In this document: piece by piece, positions 13,001 to 22,612 of the stretch
How positions within the stretch are numbered: the stretch's first letter is position 1
Layout of the letters: each line of letters opens with the position of its first letter
NCBI RefSeq assembly: GCF_023856365.1
Contig: NC_064555.1
Coordinates: forward strand, 18,176,254 to 18,240,253
Origin: Brienomyrus brachyistius
Lineage: Eukaryota > Chordata > Actinopteri > Osteoglossiformes > Mormyridae
DNA length: 64,000 nt
Reading direction: 5' to 3'
Made by a program: the position numbers and the translations under genes
The notes under the pieces: model-generated
What the model was told of the DNA's origin: nothing
The model's input: the letters and a program-made list of their open reading frames with translations, nothing else
Database searches by the model: none

Positions 13001-16000
13001 AAGCAAGACTATGGGAAATGAGCAGAGCCGCCATTTTTAAGGTCAAATGTTTGGACACTTGGCACCAACCTGCTTGTATGCTAATGCTAAAGGATCTAAC
13101 CGCTGAAGGGGCTTCATTGCTGTGATCAGTCTGGTCAGATAGAGATAAAAGCCCCACAGTGCAACCAGCCAGTGAGGCCCTTTCTTGGGCCTGGAACCCA
13201 GCCCCCACCACGAGGCTGGGCCTGAGCTGGGCTTCTTGATAGGAAGGGCTCCTCCCCTGCCTGATAGTGATCTGTGGGCTCTGTCTGTGCTGGGCGGGGG
13301 GGGGGCTGAGCACTCGTAATAACAGCTCCCACTGTTTTTCCGATTGCAGACGTGCCTCCTAATCGGTATCTCTGCTGACTCATTTCCCATCGTCTTATTG
13401 TAGCTCCAGCTTTCTGTCGTTCCTCCAGCTCATTCGGTGCCTCGTGGGGTTTCCGTCTTTCATTTTCTCTGAGTACTGACATGCTCAGCATGATCTTTCA
13501 GCAACAGAATGTGTCTTGCTGCGTCTTGTCTGGCTCGGGAAGCCTTTCTTCGGTACAGGGTTAGCATAAACTAAAACCATGAGGGAACATTTTCGTGAAT
13601 TAAAATATCTAAAGATACGAAAACATGGTTTGCCAAGGTCTTTTAGTACAGAATGTGCACTGTGTACTCCTCAGATTCTGAAAAGGACAGACGCATACAA
13701 TAGCTTTACTTCTCTGTCAATCCCTACAAATAAAATTACTGAAATGGAATCTAAAAATAAGCTAAATACAAATATCTGAAAATAATAACCAACAAAACCA
13801 CGCTGAAAACTAAATTGTATTTTAAATGTATGTTCCAAATAATCCCAAGCAGGCCACGAACGATTAAATTTTCCACATTTGAATAATTCCTAATCATTTC
13901 TTATAATTTCTTCATATTACTACAGACATTGTAGGTGTGCAGTATTTTGAAGTTTTGTGAAGGCTGCAGTTTCGAAATGATGTATGGCCCCCCGCCCCCA
14001 CACACAATCACAGGTCTTATCACAGTCTCTCCTGCAAATTCTTTTGCGGCCCACGGTTTGAATGCCCCCGACATAAGGACGGGTGAAATGATTTAGTTCA
14101 CCCAAAGGATTTGTTCTGACTCGGCCAGTGGCACATTCATAAAATAAATCTGAAACCCTTTTATTTAGGCAAATTAGTGCTAAGGAGTAAGCTAGATGCC
14201 ACTGAAAAGTCATGTGAGAAAAACAGTTATTAAATTGTAGTCTCTCAACATTATACTTTAACTAGTCCTGTTGGTTAAATACTCAAACCCCTAACGGATC
14301 ATCACGGTCTGCCAAATAGGCCAGATGCCAGTAAACCTTGGTTAAAATAGTTTTGAATCATGACAATGTTGTATCTCTACTACTGAGCAGTGACCACATC
14401 GAAAGGAAAAAATTCAAAATCTGTAATAACTGCTTATCCAATTAGGGTCCAGAGCTTGGAAAGCTGTAGGAAACGCGGACCTGTGTCAGTGGATTTATGG
14501 GGAAATTCTCTCGCACTCTGCATGCGCAAACATTTGCCATGTTGCTGCAGACAGGACTGCTCTGAGTCCTGTGTCATGTGGATAATGACCTTGCTCCTGT
14601 TGCGTGTCCCACAGCCGACACTGCGGAGCGTACGGAGGAGGTCGCAGCGGCCGTGTGTCCGGTGGCTGCCGATGAGCCGAGAGTCTGCATGGATTCTGGT
14701 GAGCCTCCTGGGTTGCAGTACCCTTAAAGTGCGAGGCACGGGGAGGTACTGCTGTTTTTCTCCTCCTAGGTGCTGTGTGTCAGGGAGTGGCAAAGAATCC
14801 GCTGCCAAATCAAGTACCGGTCCCAGAACCCAAGGCAGATGAGCCTGAGAGTGGTAAGACTGCGGCCATTTCAGGGGCAGACTGGTAACTCGATGCTTTA
14901 CGCCATGCTTCAAAAATGCTCTTGTGTTCAGCGGAAGGAATTGGCAGGGATCCTACGGCCGTAAGCTTGATGGAGGTGGAGCAGGAGAGCTTGTCTAATA
15001 GGGGTGAGGACAGCCCCAAGGAACTGAAATCTCTGAACAGCAAAGACGGTGAAACTACTACTCCATGCTTGAGCAATGAAGAGTAAAAAACTAACCACAC
15101 CACAATGCAATACTGATCAAATGACTGTCACTGACAAAACTGTTTAGCAGTATCACATGTCTGCTGGGTGTTTTTTTTTTTTTTTTTTTTTTTATTGTTC
15201 GTTTACCGCACTAAGCAAGCTCCCCCCCCCCCCCCCCCCCCCCATCCAGACTTGTCCAATCAGGAATTTGTTCAGTATCCCAGGGTTCCTCCAGAGTTGC
15301 TCTTGGACCCAAAGAGAGCACAGACAACAACTGGTGAGTGGAACTCGGAGCACGAATGTTCTGGGTTTCATATGGCAGAAAATCCAGCTCCGCCATTCTG
15401 CATTCTGAGACCTGCCCATGCCAGAAAGGGCCAGTGTCCTAAAAGGGCTGCACTCCACACCCTGAAATACACAGAAACAGATGGGAACACGTTCTGCATT
15501 CATTTTTAATAATTCATGCTCTTCAATCCAAAGAAACGCTCAGGTTCTCTATTAAGGGCACTGCAGTTTAGCTCATAGCTGAACCTTACATTGTATATTG
15601 ATACTCTGCTCTGTGTCCGTGGAAATAATGGCCTGGGGGTTGTATTAAATTTGCCAAAACAGACACTTGGAACATAAGTAAGTACAAGGTATTTAAAAAT
15701 GCATTTTGCATGATAATGTATTCAAACAGTGCACATAAAATTATGAAACCTCATAGCTGCTTATTCAGTACAGGGTCATGGTGAAGCATAGCATCGGGGT
15801 GAAGCAGAGGCTCCCCGCGAGGCATAGCGTCGGGGTGAGCAGCAGAGGCTCCCCGCGAGGCATAGCGTCGGGGTGAGCAGCAGAGGCTCCCCGCGAGGCA
15901 TAGCGTCGGGGTGAGCAGCAGAGGCTCCCCGCGAGGCATAGCTTCGGGGTGAGCAGCAGAGGTTCCCCGCGAGGCATAGCGTCGGGGTGAGCAGCAGAGG

Positions 16001-19000
16001 CTCCCCGCGAGGCATAGCGTCGGGGTGAAGCAGAGGCTCCCCGCGAGGCATAGCTTCGGGGTGAGCAGCAGAGGCTCCCCGCGAGGCATAGCGTCGGGGT
16101 GAGCAGCAGAGGCTCCCCGCGAGGCATAGCGTCGGGGTGAGCAGCAGAGGCTCCCCGCGAGGCATAGCGTCGGGGTGAGCAGCAGAGGCTCCCCGCGAGG
16201 CATAGCGTCGGGGTGAAGCAGAGGCTCCCCGCGAGGCATAGCGTCGGGGTGAAGCACAGGCTCCCCGTGAGGCATAGCTTCGGGGTGAGCAGCAGAGGCT
16301 CCATTATAGGGCATGTGCACAATGAGCGATTTAGAAACACAAGTTCACCAAAACACAAGTTTTTTTTCATTATGGGTAGAATCCCGCTTGATCGATGGGA
16401 AAACAAAAACTCTAAACTGAAAGGGGGTGTGGAATTCAAACCCATCTGCTGCACGTGAGGTGACAGTGCTACCCAATCGGCCGTCATGCTGCCCAGTCAT
16501 TCTGCTCTTCTCTGTTTCTAGTCTTTGAAATTCTCCTGCAATCAGTCTCTTACCAGTAGGACCATCATGTCAACATGCCTTTTGAAACTGATGTCTGTGT
16601 GCCTCTGTCAGGTCCAATTGGTGAGAGCAACTGGTCCAAGTTCTGGTTCTTGGACGGCAGGCCATACCCCTCAATTGGTTAGTGCCGCTGCCCCAGCTAC
16701 GCCTGTGATTGTGTCTGTGGTATGTAACTATGGAGACTTGCAGCCAGCACTTGGTTTCCCCCTGCAGGCCTGGAGGCTGTAGTGGAATGCCGTTGCTTGA
16801 AGCATCCCACCATCTACTTGTGCCTGACATGTACAGAGCGGATTACTTCAAGTAATATATGTGATCATGTCATCAGTAGGCGCCATCAATATTATTACAT
16901 CGTGAGTTGCCCGTCTCCCCCCCCCCCGTAAATGAATTCCTCGAATTGTGTGCACCCTGGGATCTGCTCCCTGCTGGTGGAATGAAACGTCCTTTTGCGT
17001 TGGGTCTCGCAGAAATCCCTCTATCCGGAGCTGCTTCCTTCCTGGAGGGATGATCCTGACGAAACTGCCTGGTTGGTCTACCACCATGACAAAAAGTGGG
17101 ACGTCCAGGTAGCAGCCTGGCTCGCTAACGGTTCTGCGCATGTGGGGTCCTCTCAGCCTGCGGGCCCTCAGCTTTATCTCCTCATCCTTCTCTAAGGTGG
17201 TGAAGCTCCGTCCAGCTGCTTACCAAAGGATTGTCTCAGCACCCTTCTACATGGGTAAGGGGCCTATTACTAACACAAACGGTAGTTACTGCGATTTGCA
17301 TAGTTCAGTGCTGTTGTGTTTGTTTATGTTGTGTATCTATGAACTGTAAATTGGTACCACAGACGTGTGCCTGTTTGTCTGTGTAGCTGTGCAGATGATC
17401 AGAGAAGAGCATGATCCGTATGAGCCCCGGCCACTGATTACCCTGGAGGACGTCCTGGGTGAGTCCACCTTTGACACATTGCAGCTTCATGCTGACGTCC
17501 TCCACAGAACAGAAAACCAGAGCAGAGTTCTGAAATGTGTGTATACTGTACCGCTTAACCAAGATATGCCTCCATGTGCAAAATACAAGCGCTATATTCA
17601 AGTTTCTGCATCCGTCATTGTTTTTCCCATTTAATATGCGGCCATATATCTAACTGCTTAGGTGGTGATCGCATTCTCTTCATAGTCACATGTAGCCTCA
17701 GGAGCAAAGCTGGCCTGTATGGTGTAACACTGCATGAGTATATTTGACGAATGTTACATGTTACAGTGCATGCGTGTGCCACTGCCCGCACTGCATTTAG
17801 CTATGAAGCACAGTGAAGGCTGCCTTAATCCACTGGAATAAGAATCACTTTTACTGTATACCCCCAGCTGAAGCCATCAAATGTCCTTTGATATCATTCC
17901 ACGAAGTCTGTAGGTATAACGACTTATAGGACTTTCTCCCTCTTATGGTGTCCTGCTCTGTAGATACTGGAGCTTCTGGTATCACCCAAAAACAGTCTTC
18001 CAGACTCGATGCCCGCTGTGGCGGTGCAGACTGCTGCAGTTGGCAGTCTGAGAAGCAGGGTCAGGATGCTTATTGGAGCTGCAGACCCCAAGCACACGCC
18101 AAGGCAGCTGATGGCGTGCAGGCAACATTGTTTACAGACCGTTCCCTGCAAGAGTCTGTCCAACCGCAAGCTTCAGACAGCTGTGAAACCAGGAAGTCTG
18201 TGAGGTCAGTGGAAAGTCCTCTACATTCCGGCCTCTTAGTTTTGAGGATGTTTGATTCTGAAGAGGTTTTTGCCTGTTTATGGTCTGTTCAAAACCGGTA
18301 CACAAGTGTGACAGTATTGGGAGCAGGTCCAGACCAGGAACTGATCCTCTGTACTTCATGAGGCATTAGTCCCAGTGTTGAAGCTGCAATACAATAACTT
18401 TTTAAATAATTTTTTAGCCCTCAGTGTTCTAATTCTTCCTCCTCCCGCAACTTCCACCAGCCCAGAATGTCCTGGTTCTGTCCAGTTGGTTGGCACTGAT
18501 ACAAAGGTGGGTGGCCATTATCTTTCGGGCTTGAGCAGTACAATGGGGCCCTGGTGCGCCTGTGTCCCCCCCCCCCCCACTGCTGCGCGACTGTCCTGCG
18601 CTGCCTGGTACGTCCACCAACACCCTGACTCTGTTTCTGCTCTTTGTTAGACTCTCACTGAGAAAGTGCTGACTGCCTGGAAAGAGATGACAGAGAAAGT
18701 GGTGAGCTCAGCCGAAACACATTCATTATTTATCGCAGACTGTCACTGCTTCTAGGTTTAAAAGCAAAAAATTATGTCCCCTCCAAGAGACAGAAACATT
18801 TGTTGCTGTAACAGACTAATCTTTTGTATTAAGATAATAACTTTGTTGCTTTGTCAGTGACCATGCAAAAGGCTGGGTGATATGACAATATATCTTAACA
18901 TGATATATATTTTCCTTGGAAATGAGAATTATCTATTCTTTACTTCAATGTTCCATTTTTGCTTAAAATGCTCTTAGAATCACCTTTAAACGGATTCAGA

Positions 19001-19577
19001 GCGTGAAAGGCACTGCAAACTGAAGCCTAATTCTAGTAAACAAATCGTATGAATTTTGTCATGGGGTGTGATGGAAAATGCAGACAATACGTTTATTGCC
19101 CGGTTTTTTTCCCCTCTGATTGTTCCTGAGAACGGGTTTGACTAGGGCTGGGTGACAGGCCCTAAAAAATGAAATCACTGTTTTCTGAGGTTTTCTCAAT
19201 ATCGATATTTAGCACAATATTCCAAAACCGATGTATAGAAAACTATAAAGTATGACAGGTGGTTTTGAGTTTTCCTGAACATGATGACTAAATTGTTTTG
19301 CTAGTAGTTCTGGAGCATGTGACAGGTATGATGATAAATTACGTCAACAGCTGACTCATACCTGGATGTAATTTGTGTATAAAATCTACAAATATAACTA
19401 TTAATTATGTAAGAAGTGTTTAGATTATATCACAATATGATATAGAAAAAAATGAATACAATATGAATGTTCATAATCGCAATGCGATAAAATATAGTCT
19501 TGTCACCCAGTTGGGGTATATTGGTGTTGCTGTAGTGGGTCACTGATGGGGTCTCTCCTTTTCAGGGAGGGATGTAA
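3204..19577 (+). CDS. multi-finger U1/matrin-like C2H2 zinc-finger protein of five tandem exon cassettes (unrecognised)
   Basis: This is a 38-coding-exon model with exact GT-AG phase continuity, except for one GC donor at 9626. It totals 3144 nt including the stop and encodes ~1047 aa. The ATG at 3204 opens a short exon (3204-3227). Five repeats follow, at residues ~9-147, 148-305, 384-525, 526-681 and 790-931. Each contains one C-x2-C-x11-H-x5-H finger of U1/matrin type. A sixth finger (C-x2-C-x14-H-x5-H) is split by an intron at 7761-8075, next to a basic CRRKRKR stretch that could be a nuclear localisation signal. A low-complexity acidic/proline linker (residues ~682-789) precedes the last repeat, and a ~116-residue tail ends G-G-M-stop at 19575-19577. 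Fingers of this class usually bind RNA or double-stranded nucleic acid, so a nuclear nucleic-acid-binding role is inferred. I do not recognise the family. The start could lie further upstream, because a 5' exon may splice just after this ATG (AG at 3207-3208). Confidence 0.82.
3344..4393 (+). other. cassette A1 of the zinc-finger gene (5 exons)
   Basis: Exons 3344-3395 (52 nt), 3647-3786 (140), 3902-4021 (120), 4190-4247 (58) and 4346-4393 (48). The first encodes a linker ending in VIG. The second encodes GLHLVT followed by the finger YLCHACQEKC...H...DHHLAYF. The third has the LPFGW motif, and the fourth ends YSQG. The fifth begins AMKQ. Phases are 1 / 0 / 0 / 1 / 1 at the successive exon ends, identical to the other cassettes. 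Confidence 0.8.
4493..4539. repeat. (TA)n microsatellite
   Basis: About 23 uninterrupted TA dinucleotides in the intron after cassette A1, followed by a GCATGCATATGCATGC palindromic stretch. Confidence 0.95.
5630..7210 (+). other. cassette B1 of the zinc-finger gene (5 exons)
   Basis: Exons 5630-5698 (69 nt), 5877-6016 (140), 6428-6553 (126), 6969-7026 (58) and 7130-7210 (81). The linker ends YPLLG. The finger exon begins GLQFLVE and carries YLCLLCQKKV...HLVSFDH. The third exon has SKSKYK and ends with Q. The fourth ends FSNG, and the fifth begins ALKKLQ. It matches B2 in exon sizes 140/126/58/81. The donor after 5698 is the weaker GTTGGT. Confidence 0.8.
7363..8560 (+). other. inter-cassette segment: basic NLS-like stretch and an intron-split C2H2 finger
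   Basis: Exons 7363-7422, 7723-7760, 8076-8150 and 8500-8560. The first encodes VCRRKRKRANSPD, which resembles a nuclear localisation signal. The 38-nt second exon ends with a cysteine and Q. The third starts N-C-D, so splicing creates C-Q-N-C followed 14 residues later by H-x5-H. The finger therefore forms only after splicing, and the phase change 1 to 0 fits only this join, which supports the 38-nt exon. The fourth exon encodes a Cys-containing linker that restores phase 1. Confidence 0.72.
9035..9100. repeat. 22-bp tandem triplication in an intron
   Basis: Three perfect consecutive copies of a 22-bp unit containing TGATGTCACC, ending 13 bases before the first exon of cassette A2. TGATGTCA differs by one base from the CRE palindrome. 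Function is unknown. Confidence 0.9.
9113..10642 (+). other. cassette A2 of the zinc-finger gene (5 exons)
   Basis: Exons 9113-9178 (66 nt), 9292-9428 (137), 9509-9625 (117), 10113-10170 (58) and 10595-10642 (48). It contains GLHLVT, the finger YLCHACEEAF...HLTSADH, LPFGW, a 58-nt exon ending YSMG, and an exon starting AMKKLR. It is closest to A1 in motifs and exon sizes. The donor of the third exon reads CAG|GCAAGT, a consensus minor-class GC-AG junction. A SINE with an (ATT)n tail lies in the following intron. Confidence 0.8.
9858..10072 (+). repeat. tRNA-derived SINE with (ATT)n tail
   Basis: The sequence carries a polymerase III B-box-like GGTTCGAACCC, the fish-SINE motif CCCTTGAGCAGGGCCCTTAA, and a terminal ATT microsatellite (10036-10070). 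It lies inside the intron between the third and fourth exons of cassette A2. No RNA gene function is implied. Confidence 0.75.
10855..12070 (+). other. cassette B2 of the zinc-finger gene (5 exons)
   Basis: Exons 10855-10917 (63 nt), 11188-11327 (140), 11422-11547 (126), 11832-11889 (58) and 11990-12070 (81). It contains PEYLRNPKRKFPLLG, GLQFLVE, the finger YLCLLCQKKV...HVVSFDH, KSDYK, a 58-nt exon ending FVDG, and ALKKLQ. It is the near-twin of B1. The exon sizes 140/126/58/81 are identical and the QPQ segment of the last exon is shared, pointing to duplication of an A-B doublet. Confidence 0.82.
12400..12640 (+). mobile_element. hAT (BED-finger) transposon relic
   Basis: A + frame reads HTEHKRLQSQAPA. 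This resembles the segment at ~63,540-63,570 that reads HTECERLQSQTPV directly after a BED-finger-like HLKHRH. Both are followed by a similar stretch ending near GTGAGGCAG. It is probably an old hAT transposase fragment with no intact ORF, lying in the large intron 12,071-14,614 of the zinc-finger gene. I see no other exon in that intron. Confidence 0.4.
14615..15333 (+). other. acidic/proline linker exons of the zinc-finger gene
   Basis: Exons 14615-14698 (84 nt), 14770-14853 (84), 14932-15003 (72) and 15250-15333 (84). All are phase 1 to phase 1, so any of them can be skipped without a frameshift. They encode low-complexity sequence rich in E, P, V, A and D with no recognisable domain. The third exon stays open beyond its donor to a TAA at 15085-15087, so intron retention would give an alternative C-terminus. 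The 15250 exon is preceded by a 22-base C run as its polypyrimidine tract. Confidence 0.62.
15222..15243. repeat. poly-C run adjoining a splice acceptor
   Basis: Twenty-two consecutive C residues directly precede CATCCAG at the acceptor of the 15250 exon. A T run of more than 20 lies just upstream (15170-15193). Confidence 0.9.
15780..16300. repeat. GC-rich 36/38-bp minisatellite
   Basis: About 14 tandem units of 38 bp, some of 36 bp, in the intron between exons 15333 and 16612. Each unit contains CTCCCCGCGAGGCATAGC and then CGGGGTGAG, so CCCCG and CGGGG within a unit can pair as a short hairpin. Units differ by single substitutions (CATAGCG versus CATAGCT). The long open frames on the - strand are a by-product of the repeat. 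Confidence 0.95.
16423..16497 (-). repeat. fragment of a dispersed fish repeat
   Basis: Contains the block '...ATTCAAACCCATCTGCTG...TGACAGTGCTACCCA', related to the fuller copy at 31,596-31,818. Confidence 0.5.
16612..17458 (+). other. cassette C of the zinc-finger gene (5 exons)
   Basis: Exons 16612-16677 (66 nt), 16768-16901 (134), 17013-17108 (96), 17197-17254 (58) and 17387-17458 (72). It contains a linker ending PYPSIG, the start GLEAVVE, the finger YLCLTCTERI...HVISRRH, the motif YPELLPSW (the LPFGW counterpart), a 58-nt exon ending FYMG, and an exon starting AVQMI. It is the most diverged copy but keeps every exon phase and the invariant 58-nt exon. Confidence 0.78.
17964..19577 (+). 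other. C-terminal exons of the zinc-finger gene
   Basis: Exons 17964-18204 (241 nt), 18461-18506 (46), 18651-18701 (51) and 19566-19577 (G-G-M-stop). The 241-nt exon is read in the only frame whose entry phase (1) and exit phase (2, donor GAG|GTCAGT) match its neighbours. Its residues are Ser-, Gln- and Cys-rich with no known domain. The 51-nt exon encodes a short helical segment (TLTEKVLTAWKEM). The last 12 coding bases lie past an ~860-bp intron that contains a MITE. Confidence 0.6.
18870..19511. mobile_element. composite MITE, copy 1
   Basis: It starts GGCTGGGTGATATGACAA and ends TTGTCACCCAG. An internal second terminus, TAGGGCTGGGTGACAGG, lies at 19143. The same order of blocks recurs at 28,582-30,822, where a Tc1 element interrupts it. 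There is no coding capacity. It lies in the last intron of the zinc-finger gene. Confidence 0.7.
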
Positions 19578-19745
19578 CTGCCCAAGTGCCCCCCCACCCC
19601 CAGAAGTGGAGGCTGTACAAGAGTGCAAATGGATATGTATATGGAGATGTATAGTGAATGGTTTTGATGTTTAGTTTTTTCAGAAATATAGTGCAGATGT
19701 TTTGTTTATTTCAGACACTGAATAAATTTTTTTAAATTCTGATTA
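19578..19745 (+). terminator. 3' UTR and polyadenylation signal of the zinc-finger gene
   Basis: After the TAA at 19575-19577 there is ~140 bases of noncoding sequence, then AATAAA at 19721-19726. The cleavage site is expected around 19,740. Confidence 0.6.
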
Positions 19746-21712
19746 AAAGCTGATTAAATAATTTTCCAGCTTTCATGGATGGTAACACGTCGGTTGAGAC
19801 GTTCATTCATAGAGCATTGGACCCTGCGGGCAGAGGGCTCCGTGCTGATGGCAGCAGACCATGTCCCCATTAATAGGGTATGTCTCTCTAATACAAACCT
19901 TTCTGGCTGCGTTTGGTTTCCAGCAACGTGCCCATATGTTTTTCCACTAGAGCACAGTGTAGGATCCACCCACCTTGACACGGCTTGCCTCCATATGTGC
20001 AGCTGTGTTTTCCGTTGGTAATGGAAATGCACCCTGCTTCCTGACATGCTGAGGCTTGCATGCTGAGCTTCTTTCCCAGTCCGTCTCTTTTTGTGAAACG
20101 TGTCCGATAAGATCATATTGCGATTGCGGCAGGCAGGACTTTCCTGCCAAACAAATGCGTGAAAACAGCCAAAGGGTGTTTTCTGATCTATTAGTGCTAA
20201 CATAAGTTTATTTTTCGGATGCGAATTTTACTAAAAATCATTTAAGTGTGGAGTGCATAGGTGCTTCTCATTGGAATAACCTTCGATTGAATGGGAATCG
20301 TTTCCTTTTGTATAGGAATTTTTCTCAAGATGTGTTTCAATGGATTAGGGAGCCCAAAGGAGCAAGTGAGAAACATCAGAGTATATCTGGCTGCATTCCG
20401 TGACCTTACAGAGATTTTACTCTAGTTTTATTATTTCATTACTCTGGAGGGAGGCAGGGATCTCATCGAGGGGGGGCCTGGACACCCTGGACTGGCCCTC
20501 TATTTCTGGATTAATTTACAGAAGCACAGCTTGTCATGCACACTGCCAGTTTGCTGTTGTGACTAAGCACTAACCTAACTGGTCTTAAAAGGTGTTCTCA
20601 CTGAAGATCACCTGGAATTTTCCAGGTCCAAATAAGCTATGGACCCACCAATATTAAGCATAATATTTATATTATGCATAAATATTCATATGCATAATAT
20701 TTACTTGATGTTTAGTCAGTGCTTTGGATCATTTCCATTTCTCTATCTAGACAGTCCTGTTAGTTGACTTAGAATATAAAGGACCAGTCCACTGCTGTAG
20801 ACACTTTCTCATTGCCGCTAACTCAAAAATTATTTGCAATCTTTGCAGACACAATGTATGGGTTAAGATCTGGACCTCACCAGCGCTTAGTGACAAAGAG
20901 ATGAGATGCGTGAACCTGATTGTACCACGTCACACATTCTTCATGGAATGAAGAATTAGATGGCACCTGTCGCCGATTTTTTTTCAGCTTTTTTTCCATT
21001 TGTATGCATGCTTATCTTAATCAGTTTAGTATTATTTTTAGAGAAAATCATGATGTAACTTTTTATTGGTTTGCTAGCTTTTAGGTTTTACAAATTTGAG
21101 ATGTGGTACATTATGTAAGGCCCACTGTGTCTGTAGCTAACTGGAGGTTGTGTGTGTGTGTGCAGTCAAACAATATGGGTAGCAGTAACATTTTGATCTC
21201 AGAAGAAAATCACAATAGGGTCTGTTTGACTTTACATGGTAGGTACTTGATTATACCATTTGTATATCTTATAGTTCTATTATGTCATCATATACTGTGA
21301 ATACATACAAAGATTTTAAAATCTTCATTTGAATTTTTTCACCAATTAATAAGTGATCTATAAGTAGCAAAAATACAAATCATGGTCCTCTGCTCAGGAC
21401 TGGCCATGACATGCAGCGAACATTAGTTTTACTTTTACTTTTGATCAGTTTTTATTCAGAACAATTTAGGACCTCATAAGAACCAACCCATTGCTGTATG
21501 GTTTTGTAATGCAACACTGAATGGTAATGTATGCCTTTGGATACTGCAGTTAAAATTTTTGTTTTTGTAATTTCCTTTTAAGGTAATCTTTATGGTTTTT
21601 AGGGGAACTACACTGTGGTTTGGCATACAGTGTTTCTTGATGAATCATTCCCGCCTCCTTTTTAGATTAAGCCAAGTTTCCTTTTAGGTTTTGTGTCTAT
21701 TCCTGAAAGGGG
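19746..21712. other. intergenic stretch, no gene seen
   Basis: AT-rich sequence without exon-like ORFs flanked by splice sites. It contains a degenerate dispersed-repeat fragment near 20,455-20,520 and AT palindromes (GCATAATATT repeats) at 20,655-20,705. Confidence 0.6.
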
Positions 21713-22612
21713 AAAGGCTGGGACACTGGCGAATGCAATGAGTGCAGTATACTAGGTACTGGCGGACACTGGCGAATGCAAAGAGTGCAGTGTATTAGGT
21801 ACTGGCGGATGCTGGCGAATGCAAAGAGTGCAGTGTATTAGGTACTGGTGAATGCAAAGAGCGCAGTGTATTAGATACTGGCGGACACTGGCGAATGCAA
21901 AGAGCATAGTGTATTAGGTACTGGCGGACACTGGCGAATGCAAAGAGTACAGTGTATTGGGTACTGGCGGACGCTGGCAAATGCAAAGAGTGCAGTGTAT
22001 TAGGTACTGGCGAATGCAAAGAGTGCAGTGTATTAGGTACTGGCGAATGCAAAGAGTGCAGTGTATTAGGTACTGGTGAATGCAAAGAGTGCGGTGTATT
22101 AGGTACTGGTGAATGCAAAGAGCGCGGTGTATTAGGTACTGGCGGACGCTGGCAAATGCAAAGAGTGCAGTGTATTAGGTACTGGCGGATGCAAAGAGTG
22201 CAGTGTATTAGGTACTGGTGAATGCAAAGAGCGTGGTGTATTAGGTACTGGCGGACGCTGGCAAATGCAAAGAGTGCAGTGTATTAGGTACTGGCGGATG
22301 CAAAGAGTGCGGTGTATTAGGTACTGGCGGATGCAAAGAGTGCGGTGTATTAGGTACTGGCGGATGCAAAGAGTGCGGTGTATTAGGTACTGGCGGATGC
22401 AAAGAGTGCGGTGTATTAGGTACTGACGGACGCTGGCAAATGCAAAGAGTGCAGTGTATTAGATACTGGCGGACGCTGGCGAATGCAAAGAGTGCAGTGT
22501 ATTAGGTACTGGCGAATGCAAAGAGTGCAGTGTATTAGGTACTGGCGGACGCTGGCGAATGCACAGAGTGCAGTGTATTAGGTACTGGTGGACGCTGGCG
22601 AATGCAAAGAAA
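21713..22612. repeat. 43/33-bp minisatellite (~24 units)
   Basis: The long unit is 43 bp (GTGTATTAGGTACTGGCGG, then ACGCTGGCGAATGCAAAGAG, then TGCA). The short unit is 33 bp and lacks the 10 bases between two GCTGGCG/ACTGGCG copies. Long and short units are interspersed, as expected from unequal exchange plus slippage. A single inverted unit lies at 25,264-25,297. Confidence 0.95.

Noticed and set aside
15751..16487. Long - strand open frames (up to 240 codons) with repeated MPRGEPLL-type peptides
   Set aside because: They are the translation of the 36/38-bp minisatellite. Mixed unit lengths shift the frame between three overlapping ORFs, so no protein constraint is seen.
16522..16611. Possible extra exon of the zinc-finger gene after the acceptor at 16,521
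   Set aside because: In the required phase it meets a stop after 12 codons, and the flanking exons (15333 and 16612) join perfectly without it.
21795..22221. Repeated HSPVPNT- or CKECSVLGTGE-type open frames
   Set aside because: By-products of the 43/33-bp minisatellite, with no splice sites or start context.
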